Source of the DNA: Citrobacter telavivensis
GTDB lineage: Bacteria > Pseudomonadota > Gammaproteobacteria > Enterobacterales > Enterobacteriaceae
DNA length: 64,000 bases
Direction of reading: 5' to 3'
NCBI GenBank assembly: GCA_009363175.1
Contig: CP045205.1
Span: 992,001-1,056,000, forward strand
Shown here in pieces: positions 25,570 through 34,427 of the stretch. Positions within the stretch are counted from its first letter, which is position 1. Each line of letters begins with the position of its first letter. A program made the translations under genes and the position numbers. Below the pieces are notes generated by a model, which saw only the letters and a list, made by a program, of their open reading frames with translations, was not told the DNA's origin and ran no database searches.

Positions 25570-27686
25570 TGATAAAAATGACAACCACGATCCCGAATCT
25601 GATCTTTCAGGAAGAGACCAACGAATGCGGACTGGCGTGCGTGGCGATGCTGGCGCAGACGCAGGGGCAGCCCGTTTCGCTGGCTACATTGCGCGAGCTG
25701 TTTCCGGCGTCCGATCACGGTACCTCGCTGGATACGCTGATGAGCATCCTGGCGCGACTGGGCATTGCCACGACGCCGGTGCTGTTTGAGCACGATGAGC
25801 TGAGCAGTCTGCCGCTGCCGGCCATTTTGCATTACGGCGCGAGCCACTATGTCCTGCTGGCCTGGCGCAAAGGCAACCACGTCTGCGTGATGAATCCGGC
25901 GATTGGCGAGCAGTGGCTGCCGTTTGCCGCGCTTAAGCAGGAGATCAGCGGCTATGCCCTGATTGTCGAAGCTGAGCAAGCGTCAGCCGCCGACCCTGAT
26001 TTACCGTTGCCGACAACAGCGCAGAGTGCGCCGCGGGCGATGAGTATGCAGGAGACCGCTGCGGTGCCGGGGATCTATCGGCTGATGCTGTTGACCTTTC
26101 TCGTCTCGCTAACGCTGTTTCTGATGCCGACGATGGTAAGCAGCGCCATCAACCAGGCCTTCTCCAGCGTGGAAAGCAGCGGCTTTCCCTACGGCTGGTT
26201 TATCCTGGCGTTTGTCGCCTCTTCACTGATGGCGCTCGGTGTGCGGGTCGTTAGCGAACGCTTTATCAAACGCTTTGTGCTGATCCACAGCGGCGTGGGA
26301 TTTTCCCGCCTGCTCCGTAACCCGCTGCGCTTTTTCGAAAAAAGGGCGCCGGGGGAGATCTTCAGCCGCTTCACGGCCTGGCAGATTGGCCTGCTGCAAA
26401 AAATTGAACTGGATAACGGCCTGCGCTCCGACTGGGTGATCTGCGCGATCGCACTGGCTGTCATGTTCTGGATTGCGCCCGTGCTGGCGGCGATCTCCGC
26501 CGTCGGCGTCACGGTGATGGGGATCATCAGCGTCTGGGCGGTGATCCGCGACCGCTGGTTCACCCAGCAACTGCAGTTGAAAAGCGCCACCCTGAACGAT
26601 TTTTTCATGGAGACCATTCAGGGCATTTTGACCGTCAAAACCGCCGGACTGGAAGGTCAGCGTCAGGGGCAGTTTGCCAACTTCAGCCGCGATCTGTTTT
26701 CGTGTCTGCAGCGCCAGAAGGTCTATCAGCAGGTGAAAGAGGGGTTGTATCAGCTCACCGGGAGTCTGGAGATGGTGGTGTTCATGCTGGTGGTCCTGCC
26801 GATGGTGCACAACAAACTGATCTCACTGGGCGATTTTTTTGCCTACAGCTTCCTGCGGCAAATATTCACCTCCTACGTTACGCGGATTTTCTACGCCATC
26901 ATTCAGAAATCTCAGTTGAATGTGATAGACACCCGCGCCCATGCGCTGTTTGCGCCGCGAGACGAAGACGCACCCGCACCGCTGGCGGCACAGCCTCCCG
27001 CCGATACGGTGCCGGACCTGACGTTTGAGTCGCTGTGTTACGGCTACGATCCTGCAAGACCGGTGCTGTCGTCGGTTTCGCTGTCGCTGCGCGCGGGCGA
27101 GCAGATTGCGATTGTCGGTGAATCCGGCGCAGGTAAGAGCACCTTACTGCGGCTGATTGCCGGACTGTTTTCTCCTCAGGCGGGTGGCTGTTATGCCGCT
27201 GACACCGCGCTCCCGGCGCAGCAACTGGCGCAGTTTGTCTGCCTGCAAAGTCAGGAGGATATTTTGTTTAATGCCTCGGTTCGCGAAAACATCACCCTGT
27301 TCGATGCGCACTACCGTGAACGTGACCGTGGGCGGATTGAGGCGCTGCTGGAATCCCTCGCGCTGGGTGAGGTGGTGCGTGGATTACCGGGCGGTATCGA
27401 CGCCCTGATCCGTGAAAGCCATGCGGCGCTTTCGCTCGGTCAACGTCAGCGGTTATTGCTGGCGCGTGCGCTGTACAGTTCGCGTCCGATTTTGTTGCTC
27501 GACGAACCGACCGCCAATCTTGATGACGACACGGCAGCCATTGTGATGGAGACGATTCACGCGCATTGCCAGAAAGCCGGTAAGTCACTGATTGTGGTCA
27601 CCCACAGCGACGCGATTCTGTCGCGGTTCCAGCGGGTTTATCAACTCACTGAAGGCAAACTCAGCCCGCTGGAGGTCAACGTATGA
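25569..27686 (+). CDS. C39 peptidase-containing ABC exporter (CvaB-like)
   Basis: A 705-residue bacteriocin-type exporter. The N-terminal C39 peptidase (about 10-125) has catalytic Cys20 in NECGLAC and His93 in SHYVLL. The third triad position is Asn109 (VMNPA) where Asp is usual. Six membrane helices span about 165-460. The ATPase has Walker A GESGAGKS near 515, signature LSLGQ and Walker B LLLDEP. Such proteins cut double-glycine leaders and export the peptide, matching the precursor upstream. Its start shares one base with the previous stop. Confidence 0.92.
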   Translation: MIKMTTTIPNLIFQEETNECGLACVAMLAQTQGQPVSLATLRELFPASDHGTSLDTLMSILARLGIATTPVLFEHDELSSLPLPAILHYGASHYVLLAWRKGNHVCVMNPAIGEQWLPFAALKQEISGYALIVEAEQASAADPDLPLPTTAQSAPRAMSMQETAAVPGIYRLMLLTFLVSLTLFLMPTMVSSAINQAFSSVESSGFPYGWFILAFVASSLMALGVRVVSERFIKRFVLIHSGVGFSRLLRNPLRFFEKRAPGEIFSRFTAWQIGLLQKIELDNGLRSDWVICAIALAVMFWIAPVLAAISAVGVTVMGIISVWAVIRDRWFTQQLQLKSATLNDFFMETIQGILTVKTAGLEGQRQGQFANFSRDLFSCLQRQKVYQQVKEGLYQLTGSLEMVVFMLVVLPMVHNKLISLGDFFAYSFLRQIFTSYVTRIFYAIIQKSQLNVIDTRAHALFAPRDEDAPAPLAAQPPADTVPDLTFESLCYGYDPARPVLSSVSLSLRAGEQIAIVGESGAGKSTLLRLIAGLFSPQAGGCYAADTALPAQQLAQFVCLQSQEDILFNASVRENITLFDAHYRERDRGRIEALLESLALGEVVRGLPGGIDALIRESHAALSLGQRQRLLLARALYSSRPILLLDEPTANLDDDTAAIVMETIHAHCQKAGKSLIVVTHSDAILSRFQRVYQLTEGKLSPLEVNV

Positions 27687-28834
27687 CGCTGAAATCCCGT
27701 TGGTTGCCGATCGGCTGCGGCCTGGCGCTGGCCGTTGCGGTCGGTGGGACGTGGGTGACGATGGCCTCGACCTCGCCGCAGGAGAATTTACCGCTGGAGA
27801 CCATTGGCACTGGCGATATCGAAAAGGTGGTGCTGGTGACGGGGGTTCTGAAACCGGCGGTGCAGGTTAACGTCGGCGCGCAGGTCAACGGACAACTGCG
27901 CAAGCTGTACGTGCGCCAGGGCGAGAAGGTCCAGAAAGGGCAACTGCTGGCGGAAATTGACCCCACTTTGCAGGAGTCAGATCTGAACAACACGCGCGCA
28001 CAACTGGCCAGCGCCAAAGCGCAAAAGCTGTCGGCGCAGGCGACGCTGTTACGTTATCGCCAGGAGCTGAACCGCCAGAGCATGATGCTGCGCGATGGCT
28101 CCGGCGTGCGCAGTGAATATGAACAGGCCAGAGCGCAATACGATGCGCAGGTGCAGCAAATTGACGTGAGTGACGCGCAGATTGTGCAGGCGGAGATGGC
28201 GGTGAAAACGGCGCAGGCCAACCTCAGCTATACCCGCATTGTGGCGCCTATCGATGGCGAAGTGCTGGGCATTGTCACCCGTGAAGGGCAAACCATCGTC
28301 TCCTCGCAAACGGCACCGACCATTCTGGTGCTGGCGGATCTCGATACCATGCAGGTGCAAACGCGCATTTCTGAAGCCGACGTGCAAAAAATCCGCCCCG
28401 GCCAGCCGCTGCGTTTCTACGTCATCGCCAACCCGGATAAACGCTACACCGGTACGATGGGCTTCGTGCAGCCAGCGCCGCAGGAAGCGCTGGAAGCGCC
28501 CGGCGAAGGCGGAATGGGCGGCAATCAACAGGCGATGGCGGTGTACTACACCGGCACCTTTGAAGTGCCTAACGCTGAGCGCGAGCTCAAAACGTCGATG
28601 ACGGCGCAGGTCTTTATTCAGACCGCCGAAGCAAAAAACGTCTTGCGCGTGCCGGTCGCCGCGCTCGGGCAGGCGCTGGACACCGAGCGATACACCATCA
28701 CCACCGTTGAAGACGGAAAAACGCGCACCCGCACGATCCGCATCGGGATCAACGACCGGCAGTACGCCGAAGTGCTGGAGGGATTGCAGGCTGGCGATCG
28801 CGTGGTGCTGGCGCAGGACACGGTGCGAGGGTAG
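27683..28834 (+). CDS. MacA-like periplasmic adaptor protein
   Basis: A 383-residue HlyD/MacA-type membrane-fusion protein with an N-terminal membrane helix (about 9-28), a lipoyl/biotinyl hybrid domain, a coiled-coil hairpin (about 95-170) and beta-barrel domains. It links an inner-membrane ABC transporter to an outer-membrane channel. It overlaps the C39 exporter by four bases and precedes a MacB-like gene by three, so it may serve either or both. It is a paralogue, not the chromosomal macA. Confidence 0.88.
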   Translation: MTLKSRWLPIGCGLALAVAVGGTWVTMASTSPQENLPLETIGTGDIEKVVLVTGVLKPAVQVNVGAQVNGQLRKLYVRQGEKVQKGQLLAEIDPTLQESDLNNTRAQLASAKAQKLSAQATLLRYRQELNRQSMMLRDGSGVRSEYEQARAQYDAQVQQIDVSDAQIVQAEMAVKTAQANLSYTRIVAPIDGEVLGIVTREGQTIVSSQTAPTILVLADLDTMQVQTRISEADVQKIRPGQPLRFYVIANPDKRYTGTMGFVQPAPQEALEAPGEGGMGGNQQAMAVYYTGTFEVPNAERELKTSMTAQVFIQTAEAKNVLRVPVAALGQALDTERYTITTVEDGKTRTRTIRIGINDRQYAEVLEGLQAGDRVVLAQDTVRG

Positions 28835-28837
28835 CGG

Positions 28838-30769
28838 ATGGAACCGATTATCGTCTTACGCCAGGTTTGCCGGACATTCAGCGCCGGGAGCGAAACGCTT
28901 GCGGTGCTGAGCGATATTTCGCTGACCATCCACGGCGGTGAGATGGTGGCGATTGTGGGCGCCTCTGGTTCGGGGAAATCCACGCTGATGAACATCATCG
29001 GCTGTCTGGACAAGCCTTCTTCCGGTGAGGTGTTGATCAACGGTACGCCGGTGCATGACGCTGACAGTCTGCACCTGGCCGATCTGCGCAGCCGCTATCT
29101 GGGGTTTATTTTCCAGCGCTATCACCTGATGCCGTATCTGACGGCGGAAGAGAACATCGCCATTCCCGCGCTGTACACCGCGATGTCGGAAGCCGAGCGC
29201 AAAGCGCGCACCCAGCGGCTTGCGGGCCAGCTCGGCCTGGAAAACCGGCTCCAGCATCGTCCTGCCCAGCTTTCGGGCGGGCAGCAGCAGCGCGTGAGCA
29301 TCTGTCGGGCGCTGATCAACGGTGCGCATATCATTCTGGCGGATGAACCTACCGGTGCGCTCGACAGCGTCAGCGGCAAAGCGTTGATGGACGTGCTGCA
29401 CCAGCTACATGCGGTGGGGCACACGGTCATCATCGTCACCCACGATCGCGACGTCGCCCGACAGGCGCAGCGAATTATTGAAATCAGCGACGGGCGGATG
29501 ATTAGCGATGTTCAGCACGCCGCCGCCCGCCGACCGAGTGCGCTGCCGGAGCAGGATAACGGGCGCGCCTCGTTGGGGCGCCGTCTTCGTGAGTCGGTCC
29601 GCATGGCCTGGCGTTCGCTGCTCGGACACCGGATGCGCGCGTTTCTCTCCATGTTGGGGATCATCATCGGCATTGCGTCGGTGGTGTCGTCGATGGCGGT
29701 AGGTGAAGGCGCACGGCAGGCGATTATGAGCGAGATTGGCAAGCTGGGAAGTACCACGCTGGAGATCCATCCCGGTACGGGGTGGGGCAGTAAGCGCCCG
29801 GACATGGAGCGTGCGCTGTCGATGGACGATGTGCGCAGTTTGCAGACGCAGCCGTGGATCATGGGCGTCTCGCCGGTGGTCAGCAGCACAACGCTCGCGG
29901 TACGCAAGGGGCTCGACTCCTCCATGATGCTCTCCGGCGTTTCTCAGGACTTTTTTGCTCTGCAAGGGCTGCGTTTTGTGCAGGGAAATGGTTTTACCGC
30001 GCGCGACGTCGCGGAAGGCGAACCGGTGTTGATTCTTGATGAGACCGGGCGCGATACGCTGTTCCCCGGTGGTGAAAATCCGCTTGATGAGATAGTCCAG
30101 ATTGGCGGCGCGCCGTGGCGGGTAATCGGCGTGGCGACGCGACCCGGTCCGAAAGTGGTGGGCGGATTTATGACTGCCTGGGTTCCGCATACGTCATTAC
30201 AGCAGCGGCTCACCGGCGAAAAGCCGCTGGAATCGTTGATTCTGCGTTTTCAACCGCCGCTGGAACCGCATGAGGCAGCGCAACGAGCGGAGCGTCATCT
30301 GTTGCGGGAACATGGCCGAAAAGATTTCTTTATCCAGACCGACGATCAGCTGGCAAACGCGCTGCAAAAAACCTCTGACTCCCTGTCGCTGTTGATCACC
30401 GCCATTGCGGCTATCTCCTTGCTGGTGGGCGGCGTCGGGGTGATGAACATCATGCTGGTATCAGTGACCGAACGGACCCATGAGATTGGCATCCGCTTAT
30501 CGGTTGGCGCGCGTCCCTCGGACATCATGAACCAGTTTCTGATTGAGGCGGTGATGATCTGCGCCCTCGGCGGCCTGCTGGGGGTTTTGGGATCGTGGGT
30601 GGCGGGGCATCTTTTCGCCTTTGCGACCGATGCGTTCTCGATGGTGTTCACCGCGTTCCCGGTGCTGATGGCCTGTGGGTTTTCCGCCCTGATCGGTCTG
30701 ACGTTTGGCTATTTTCCGGCGCGCAGAGCGGCTCGCCTCAATCCGACCGAGGCGCTGGCTCGCGAATGA
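28838..30769 (+). CDS. MacB-like ABC transporter
   Basis: A 643-residue protein with an N-terminal ATPase (Walker A GASGSGKS near 45, signature LSGGQQQR, Walker B ILADEP), a helix near 275, a large periplasmic domain and three C-terminal helices, the MacB layout. MacAB-TolC systems act from the periplasm and can export folded, disulfide-bonded peptides such as heat-stable enterotoxin II, as well as macrolides. Here it could release a periplasmic peptide or a lipid product. Its stop overlaps the next gene start by four bases. Confidence 0.9.
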   Translation: MEPIIVLRQVCRTFSAGSETLAVLSDISLTIHGGEMVAIVGASGSGKSTLMNIIGCLDKPSSGEVLINGTPVHDADSLHLADLRSRYLGFIFQRYHLMPYLTAEENIAIPALYTAMSEAERKARTQRLAGQLGLENRLQHRPAQLSGGQQQRVSICRALINGAHIILADEPTGALDSVSGKALMDVLHQLHAVGHTVIIVTHDRDVARQAQRIIEISDGRMISDVQHAAARRPSALPEQDNGRASLGRRLRESVRMAWRSLLGHRMRAFLSMLGIIIGIASVVSSMAVGEGARQAIMSEIGKLGSTTLEIHPGTGWGSKRPDMERALSMDDVRSLQTQPWIMGVSPVVSSTTLAVRKGLDSSMMLSGVSQDFFALQGLRFVQGNGFTARDVAEGEPVLILDETGRDTLFPGGENPLDEIVQIGGAPWRVIGVATRPGPKVVGGFMTAWVPHTSLQQRLTGEKPLESLILRFQPPLEPHEAAQRAERHLLREHGRKDFFIQTDDQLANALQKTSDSLSLLITAIAAISLLVGGVGVMNIMLVSVTERTHEIGIRLSVGARPSDIMNQFLIEAVMICALGGLLGVLGSWVAGHLFAFATDAFSMVFTAFPVLMACGFSALIGLTFGYFPARRAARLNPTEALARE

Positions 30770-32145
30770 AAAGACTCCTTTTGTTACCCGTGTTCTTATT
30801 GCTGGCTGGTTGTAGCTCGCTGACCCGCAGCGACTACCAGCGGCCGCTGTTGTCATTGCCCACACGGTGGCAACCTGCTACCGACACGGTGTCGGAATAT
30901 GGCTGGCAGCGCTTTGGCGATCCCCGGCTATCGCGGGTGATTGAACAGGTGCTGGAAAGCAATAACGATCTCGCTGCGGCGGCGATCACCGTGCAGCAGG
31001 CGCGCGTTGCTGCGGGGTTAACCGACACCAATATGACACCTGACGTGGCGGTTAGCGGATCCGCCAGTAACAGCAAAAACGTGCGCCGTGGGACATCGTC
31101 GCAGGAAAGCTACAGCAGCGGCATCACCATCGCCTGGGAACTGGATCTGTGGGGAAAACTGGCACGAACCCGTGAACAAAGCGAATGGGAAGCGGTGGCG
31201 AGCGAGCAGGATTACCATGCGACGGTACTTACCACGATGGGCACCACCGCCCAGCTTTACTGGCGTATCGCGCTGTATAACCAACAGATTCGCAATCAGC
31301 GTGACGGTCTGGCTATCTCGCAGCAAACCGTGCAGCAGGTGCAGTCATGGTTTAACGCCGGGAAGGTTGGCCAGCTCGATGTGTTGCAGTCGCAGCAGTC
31401 CCTGCTGGAACGAGAGAATCAGTGGCGAACGCTGGTTCAGCAGCGCCAGAACACGCGCAATGCGCTGGCGCTGTTGCTCAACAGACCGGCGGAGCAGCAT
31501 GCCGATGAATCGCCCGCGCTGGATGCCAACCAGCAGGTGCCGATCGCGCAAAAAACACCGCTGCGGGTGATCGCGCAGCGGCCTGACATTCAGGCGGCAG
31601 AGTCGCGCCTGCGTGCGGCGCTTGCCGGTTACGACGCCTCGCGACTGCAGTTTTATCCCGCACTTTCTCTTGATGCCTCGCTGAATGCCGGCAGTCAGAT
31701 CTTCAGTCAATGGTTCAGCGACCCGATCCGCTCGATTGGCGGCGCGCTGACGCTGCCGTTTATCCAGTGGAATACCCAAGAACTCACCGTGAAGCAGGCG
31801 GATCTCGCGGTAAAACAGGCGGCGATAACCTTTCGCTCGACGGCCTATGCGGCGCTCGCAGAAGTGGATGAGGCAATGGAGAACCGCCTGAGCGCCGATG
31901 AACAACGCGCGCGACTTCACCAGTCGCTGGTCCTCAGCCAGCGGCGTTTAACCCTGACGGAAAGCCGCTATCGCGCGGGCGCCGTGGATTTTCAGACGTT
32001 GTTGAACGCGCAGGACGATCTGTTGACGTTAGAGAACTCCCTCGCACAAACCCAATACGACTACCTCTACGCCACGTTGCAGCTCTGGCTGGCGCAAGGG
32101 GGTGGCGAAACGCAATACAGGATGATGCAACATGAAGCTGAATAA
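30766..32145 (+). CDS. TolC/NodT-type outer-membrane factor lipoprotein
   Basis: A 459-residue outer-membrane efflux channel. The ATG at 30766 overlaps the MacB-like stop and gives a lipoprotein signal with lipobox LLAGC at about 14-18. Two repeated OEP domains with long alpha-hairpins follow. It would complete a tripartite exporter without needing chromosomal TolC. Its 3' end overlaps the ketosynthase gene by 14 bases, joining export and acyl-chain genes in one operon. Confidence 0.9.
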   Translation: MKRLLLLPVFLLLAGCSSLTRSDYQRPLLSLPTRWQPATDTVSEYGWQRFGDPRLSRVIEQVLESNNDLAAAAITVQQARVAAGLTDTNMTPDVAVSGSASNSKNVRRGTSSQESYSSGITIAWELDLWGKLARTREQSEWEAVASEQDYHATVLTTMGTTAQLYWRIALYNQQIRNQRDGLAISQQTVQQVQSWFNAGKVGQLDVLQSQQSLLERENQWRTLVQQRQNTRNALALLLNRPAEQHADESPALDANQQVPIAQKTPLRVIAQRPDIQAAESRLRAALAGYDASRLQFYPALSLDASLNAGSQIFSQWFSDPIRSIGGALTLPFIQWNTQELTVKQADLAVKQAAITFRSTAYAALAEVDEAMENRLSADEQRARLHQSLVLSQRRLTLTESRYRAGAVDFQTLLNAQDDLLTLENSLAQTQYDYLYATLQLWLAQGGGETQYRMMQHEAE

Positions 32146-33385
32146 TGAATTTAAGCGGGTCGTCGTTACCGGGTATGGCGCCGTGACCCCACTTGGCGCA
32201 ACGGCTGATGAGAGCTGGCAGGCGATGATGGATAACCGCCTGGGCTATCGCTACGTCGATAAAACGGCGCTGAATATCAAAACCCATTTTCTCGGGCTGG
32301 TGGATAACGAACCGAGCCTGGCAGGTATTCCTGCGGTTATTCGCCGTCGGCTGCCGCGCTTTGCCCGGCTGACCGTCGGCGCGGCGCGTCAGGCGATGAC
32401 GATGGCTTTTGGCGTCAGGCCGCCGCAGGAGTACTACAGCACGCTCGACTGCGGCGTGATCATGGGGACCGGCTGGGCGGGGCTGGACGAAAGCTACGAC
32501 GCGCAAAGTGAGTTTGCGACCACGGGCGTCGCCTCGCCGTTTAACTGTTTCTACTCGATGCCCAGCGTCACCACCGCGGCCTGCAGCCAGTACTGGGGAC
32601 TCAATGGCTATCAGAACACCGTGATTGCCGCCTGCGCGACGGGGACGATCGCCATTGGCGACGCTTACGAGGTGATCCGCAGCGGCAGGGCGAAGATGAT
32701 GCTGGCCGGTGCCGGAGAGTCTCTCACCAGCCACTGCGCGGTGTGGAACATTGACGTGCTGGGCGCACTGAGTAAGGAGGCGTCGGATCCGCAGCGCGCC
32801 AGCTGTCCGTTTAGCGCCCATCGTAGCGGCTTTGTATTGTCGGAAGGGGCGGCGGTGCTGTGCCTGGAAGAGCGCGAAGGGGCGCTGGCACGCGGCGCGA
32901 CGATTCTCGGCGAGATTACGGGCTACGCCAATTTCTCTGACGCGTGGGATTTCACCTCGCCGGCGGAAGACTGTCTGGCCCGCGTACAAACCATTACCCA
33001 CGCGTTGCAACAGGCGGCGCTGGAGCCGGATCAACTCGACTACATTAACGCCCACGGCACCTCGACGCCGCTGAACGATATCAATGAAACGCAGTCGCTG
33101 AAAATGGCGCTGGGGGACGCCGTGTGGTCTATTCCGGTTTCCAGTACGAAATCGTACTCCGGGCACTTAATCTCCGCGGCGGGCACCTTCGAGAGCATCG
33201 TCTGTCTGCAGGCGATCGCCAACGGCATTATCCCCGCAACGGCCAATTTCCAGCAGGCGGATGAATGCTGCGATCTGGATTATGTGGTTGAAGGCCATCG
33301 GGCGGGCAATGTCCGTCGCACGCTGAATCTGAGCTTCGGCTTTGGTGGCGCGAATGCGGCGCTGGTTCTGGAGAAGCACGTATGA
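32132..33385 (+). CDS. Beta-ketoacyl-ACP synthase (FabF-like)
   Basis: A 417-residue condensing enzyme of the KAS II type. The catalytic triad is present: Cys168 in AACATG, His in NAHGTSTP near 310, and the Lys and His in STKSYSGH near 345. It should elongate acyl-ACP with malonyl-ACP. It differs clearly from housekeeping FabF and is followed by dehydratase, ACP and reductase genes. No acyltransferase for malonyl loading is in the cluster, so FabD would have to provide it. Confidence 0.92.
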   Translation: MKLNNEFKRVVVTGYGAVTPLGATADESWQAMMDNRLGYRYVDKTALNIKTHFLGLVDNEPSLAGIPAVIRRRLPRFARLTVGAARQAMTMAFGVRPPQEYYSTLDCGVIMGTGWAGLDESYDAQSEFATTGVASPFNCFYSMPSVTTAACSQYWGLNGYQNTVIAACATGTIAIGDAYEVIRSGRAKMMLAGAGESLTSHCAVWNIDVLGALSKEASDPQRASCPFSAHRSGFVLSEGAAVLCLEEREGALARGATILGEITGYANFSDAWDFTSPAEDCLARVQTITHALQQAALEPDQLDYINAHGTSTPLNDINETQSLKMALGDAVWSIPVSSTKSYSGHLISAAGTFESIVCLQAIANGIIPATANFQQADECCDLDYVVEGHRAGNVRRTLNLSFGFGGANAALVLEKHV

Positions 33386-34188
33386 TGCCCCTTCATTACG
33401 GTCAACAGGATGCCCGACGCTGGGCCGCGTTTTCGGGCGATTACAACCCGGTGCATTTTGACGAGGCGTGGGTGAAAGCGCAGGGGGGAAGCGGGCTCAG
33501 CGTGCATGGCATGCGCGCCTTGCTGGACGTAAAACGGTTTATCAGCCCGCCGGTTGATGACGCCCCGTTTCTGAAATGTACCGTGCGTTTGCGCCGACCG
33601 CTGTGGCGGGATACCGCCTATCGCCTGACGCGCGATGTGAATAAACGTGTTGCGGCATCGGTGCGCGAGTTTTCTGCCGAAGAGGCCTGCCTTTCCTGCC
33701 AGATTACACCGGAAAACCACCTGCCGTTGGCCGATGGAGAAAGCCGGCGGGTGCTGGATACAGCGGCGCTGGCTGCGCTGCATCAGACGTTCATGCCGTT
33801 GCTTCCCGATGCTCAGCAATGGCACTTTCTCGATGCTTTGCTGTTTCGTCATCTTCTTCAGGATACTGCGCTGTTACGCCAGCAGGCCATTGCCGCCATT
33901 TTGCCGACGTGTCGGACGCTGGATGCGCTGTTTTCTCACTTTCCTGTCGTGCAAACCCATCAGGAAGTCATTTTCGACAGCCATCTGCTGGCTCCCTGGC
34001 AAGCAGAGTCGCTACCGGAAAACCTTGAAATCGACACATTGCCCGCCCTGGTGGTTGGCGATCTTGCGAGTGGCGCGGTGGTGGTGCGAATCGCCGCGCG
34101 AACCTGTTATCAACATCACTACATTAGCAATGCCGTGACGCTTAAAGTCGGCGCGCTGACAAAAGGAAAATCGAATGAGCCAGCATGA
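33382..34188 (+). CDS. MaoC-like hotdog-fold dehydratase
   Basis: A 268-residue protein whose N-terminus has the (R)-hydratase/MaoC motif FSGDYNPVHFD, with Asp20 and His25 in the spacing used for catalysis in that family. The rest, about 130 residues without clear motifs, may be a second, degenerate hotdog domain. It probably removes water from a 3-hydroxyacyl-ACP. Its ATG overlaps the ketosynthase stop by four bases, and its 3' end overlaps the ACP gene by 14 bases. Confidence 0.78.
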   Translation: MMPLHYGQQDARRWAAFSGDYNPVHFDEAWVKAQGGSGLSVHGMRALLDVKRFISPPVDDAPFLKCTVRLRRPLWRDTAYRLTRDVNKRVAASVREFSAEEACLSCQITPENHLPLADGESRRVLDTAALAALHQTFMPLLPDAQQWHFLDALLFRHLLQDTALLRQQAIAAILPTCRTLDALFSHFPVVQTHQEVIFDSHLLAPWQAESLPENLEIDTLPALVVGDLASGAVVVRIAARTCYQHHYISNAVTLKVGALTKGKSNEPA

Positions 34189-34426
34189 AATGATCTACGA
34201 CAAAATCAGTGAAATGATCTGCGACGCAAAAGACCTGACGCCGGAGGCGTTGACGCCAGAGACGACGCTGCCTGAACTGGAACTGGACAGTCTCGACTAT
34301 GTTGAGCTGATGGTGCTGGCGAAGCGTGAATTTAACGTCACGCTTAACCCCGAAATGTTTATGAAAAATCCAACCATGACGCTTCGCGAACTCAGCCAGC
34401 GCATTGCGCAGGAAATGGCGGATTGA
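34175..34426 (+). CDS. Acyl carrier protein, cluster-specific
   Basis: An 83-residue acidic protein with the phosphopantetheine site LDSLDYVEL (Ser39). It is not the housekeeping AcpP. It would carry the growing chain for the neighbouring enzymes and could donate it to the LpxL-like acyltransferase. No phosphopantetheinyl transferase is encoded nearby, so AcpS or a similar enzyme must activate it. Confidence 0.92.
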   Translation: MSQHEMIYDKISEMICDAKDLTPEALTPETTLPELELDSLDYVELMVLAKREFNVTLNPEMFMKNPTMTLRELSQRIAQEMAD

Positions 34427-34427
34427 T

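Noticed and set aside
31934..33166. A 410-residue frame antisense to the ketosynthase gene
   Set aside because: Arg/His-rich shadow of a GC-rich gene; the ketosynthase on the other strand has intact catalytic motifs.
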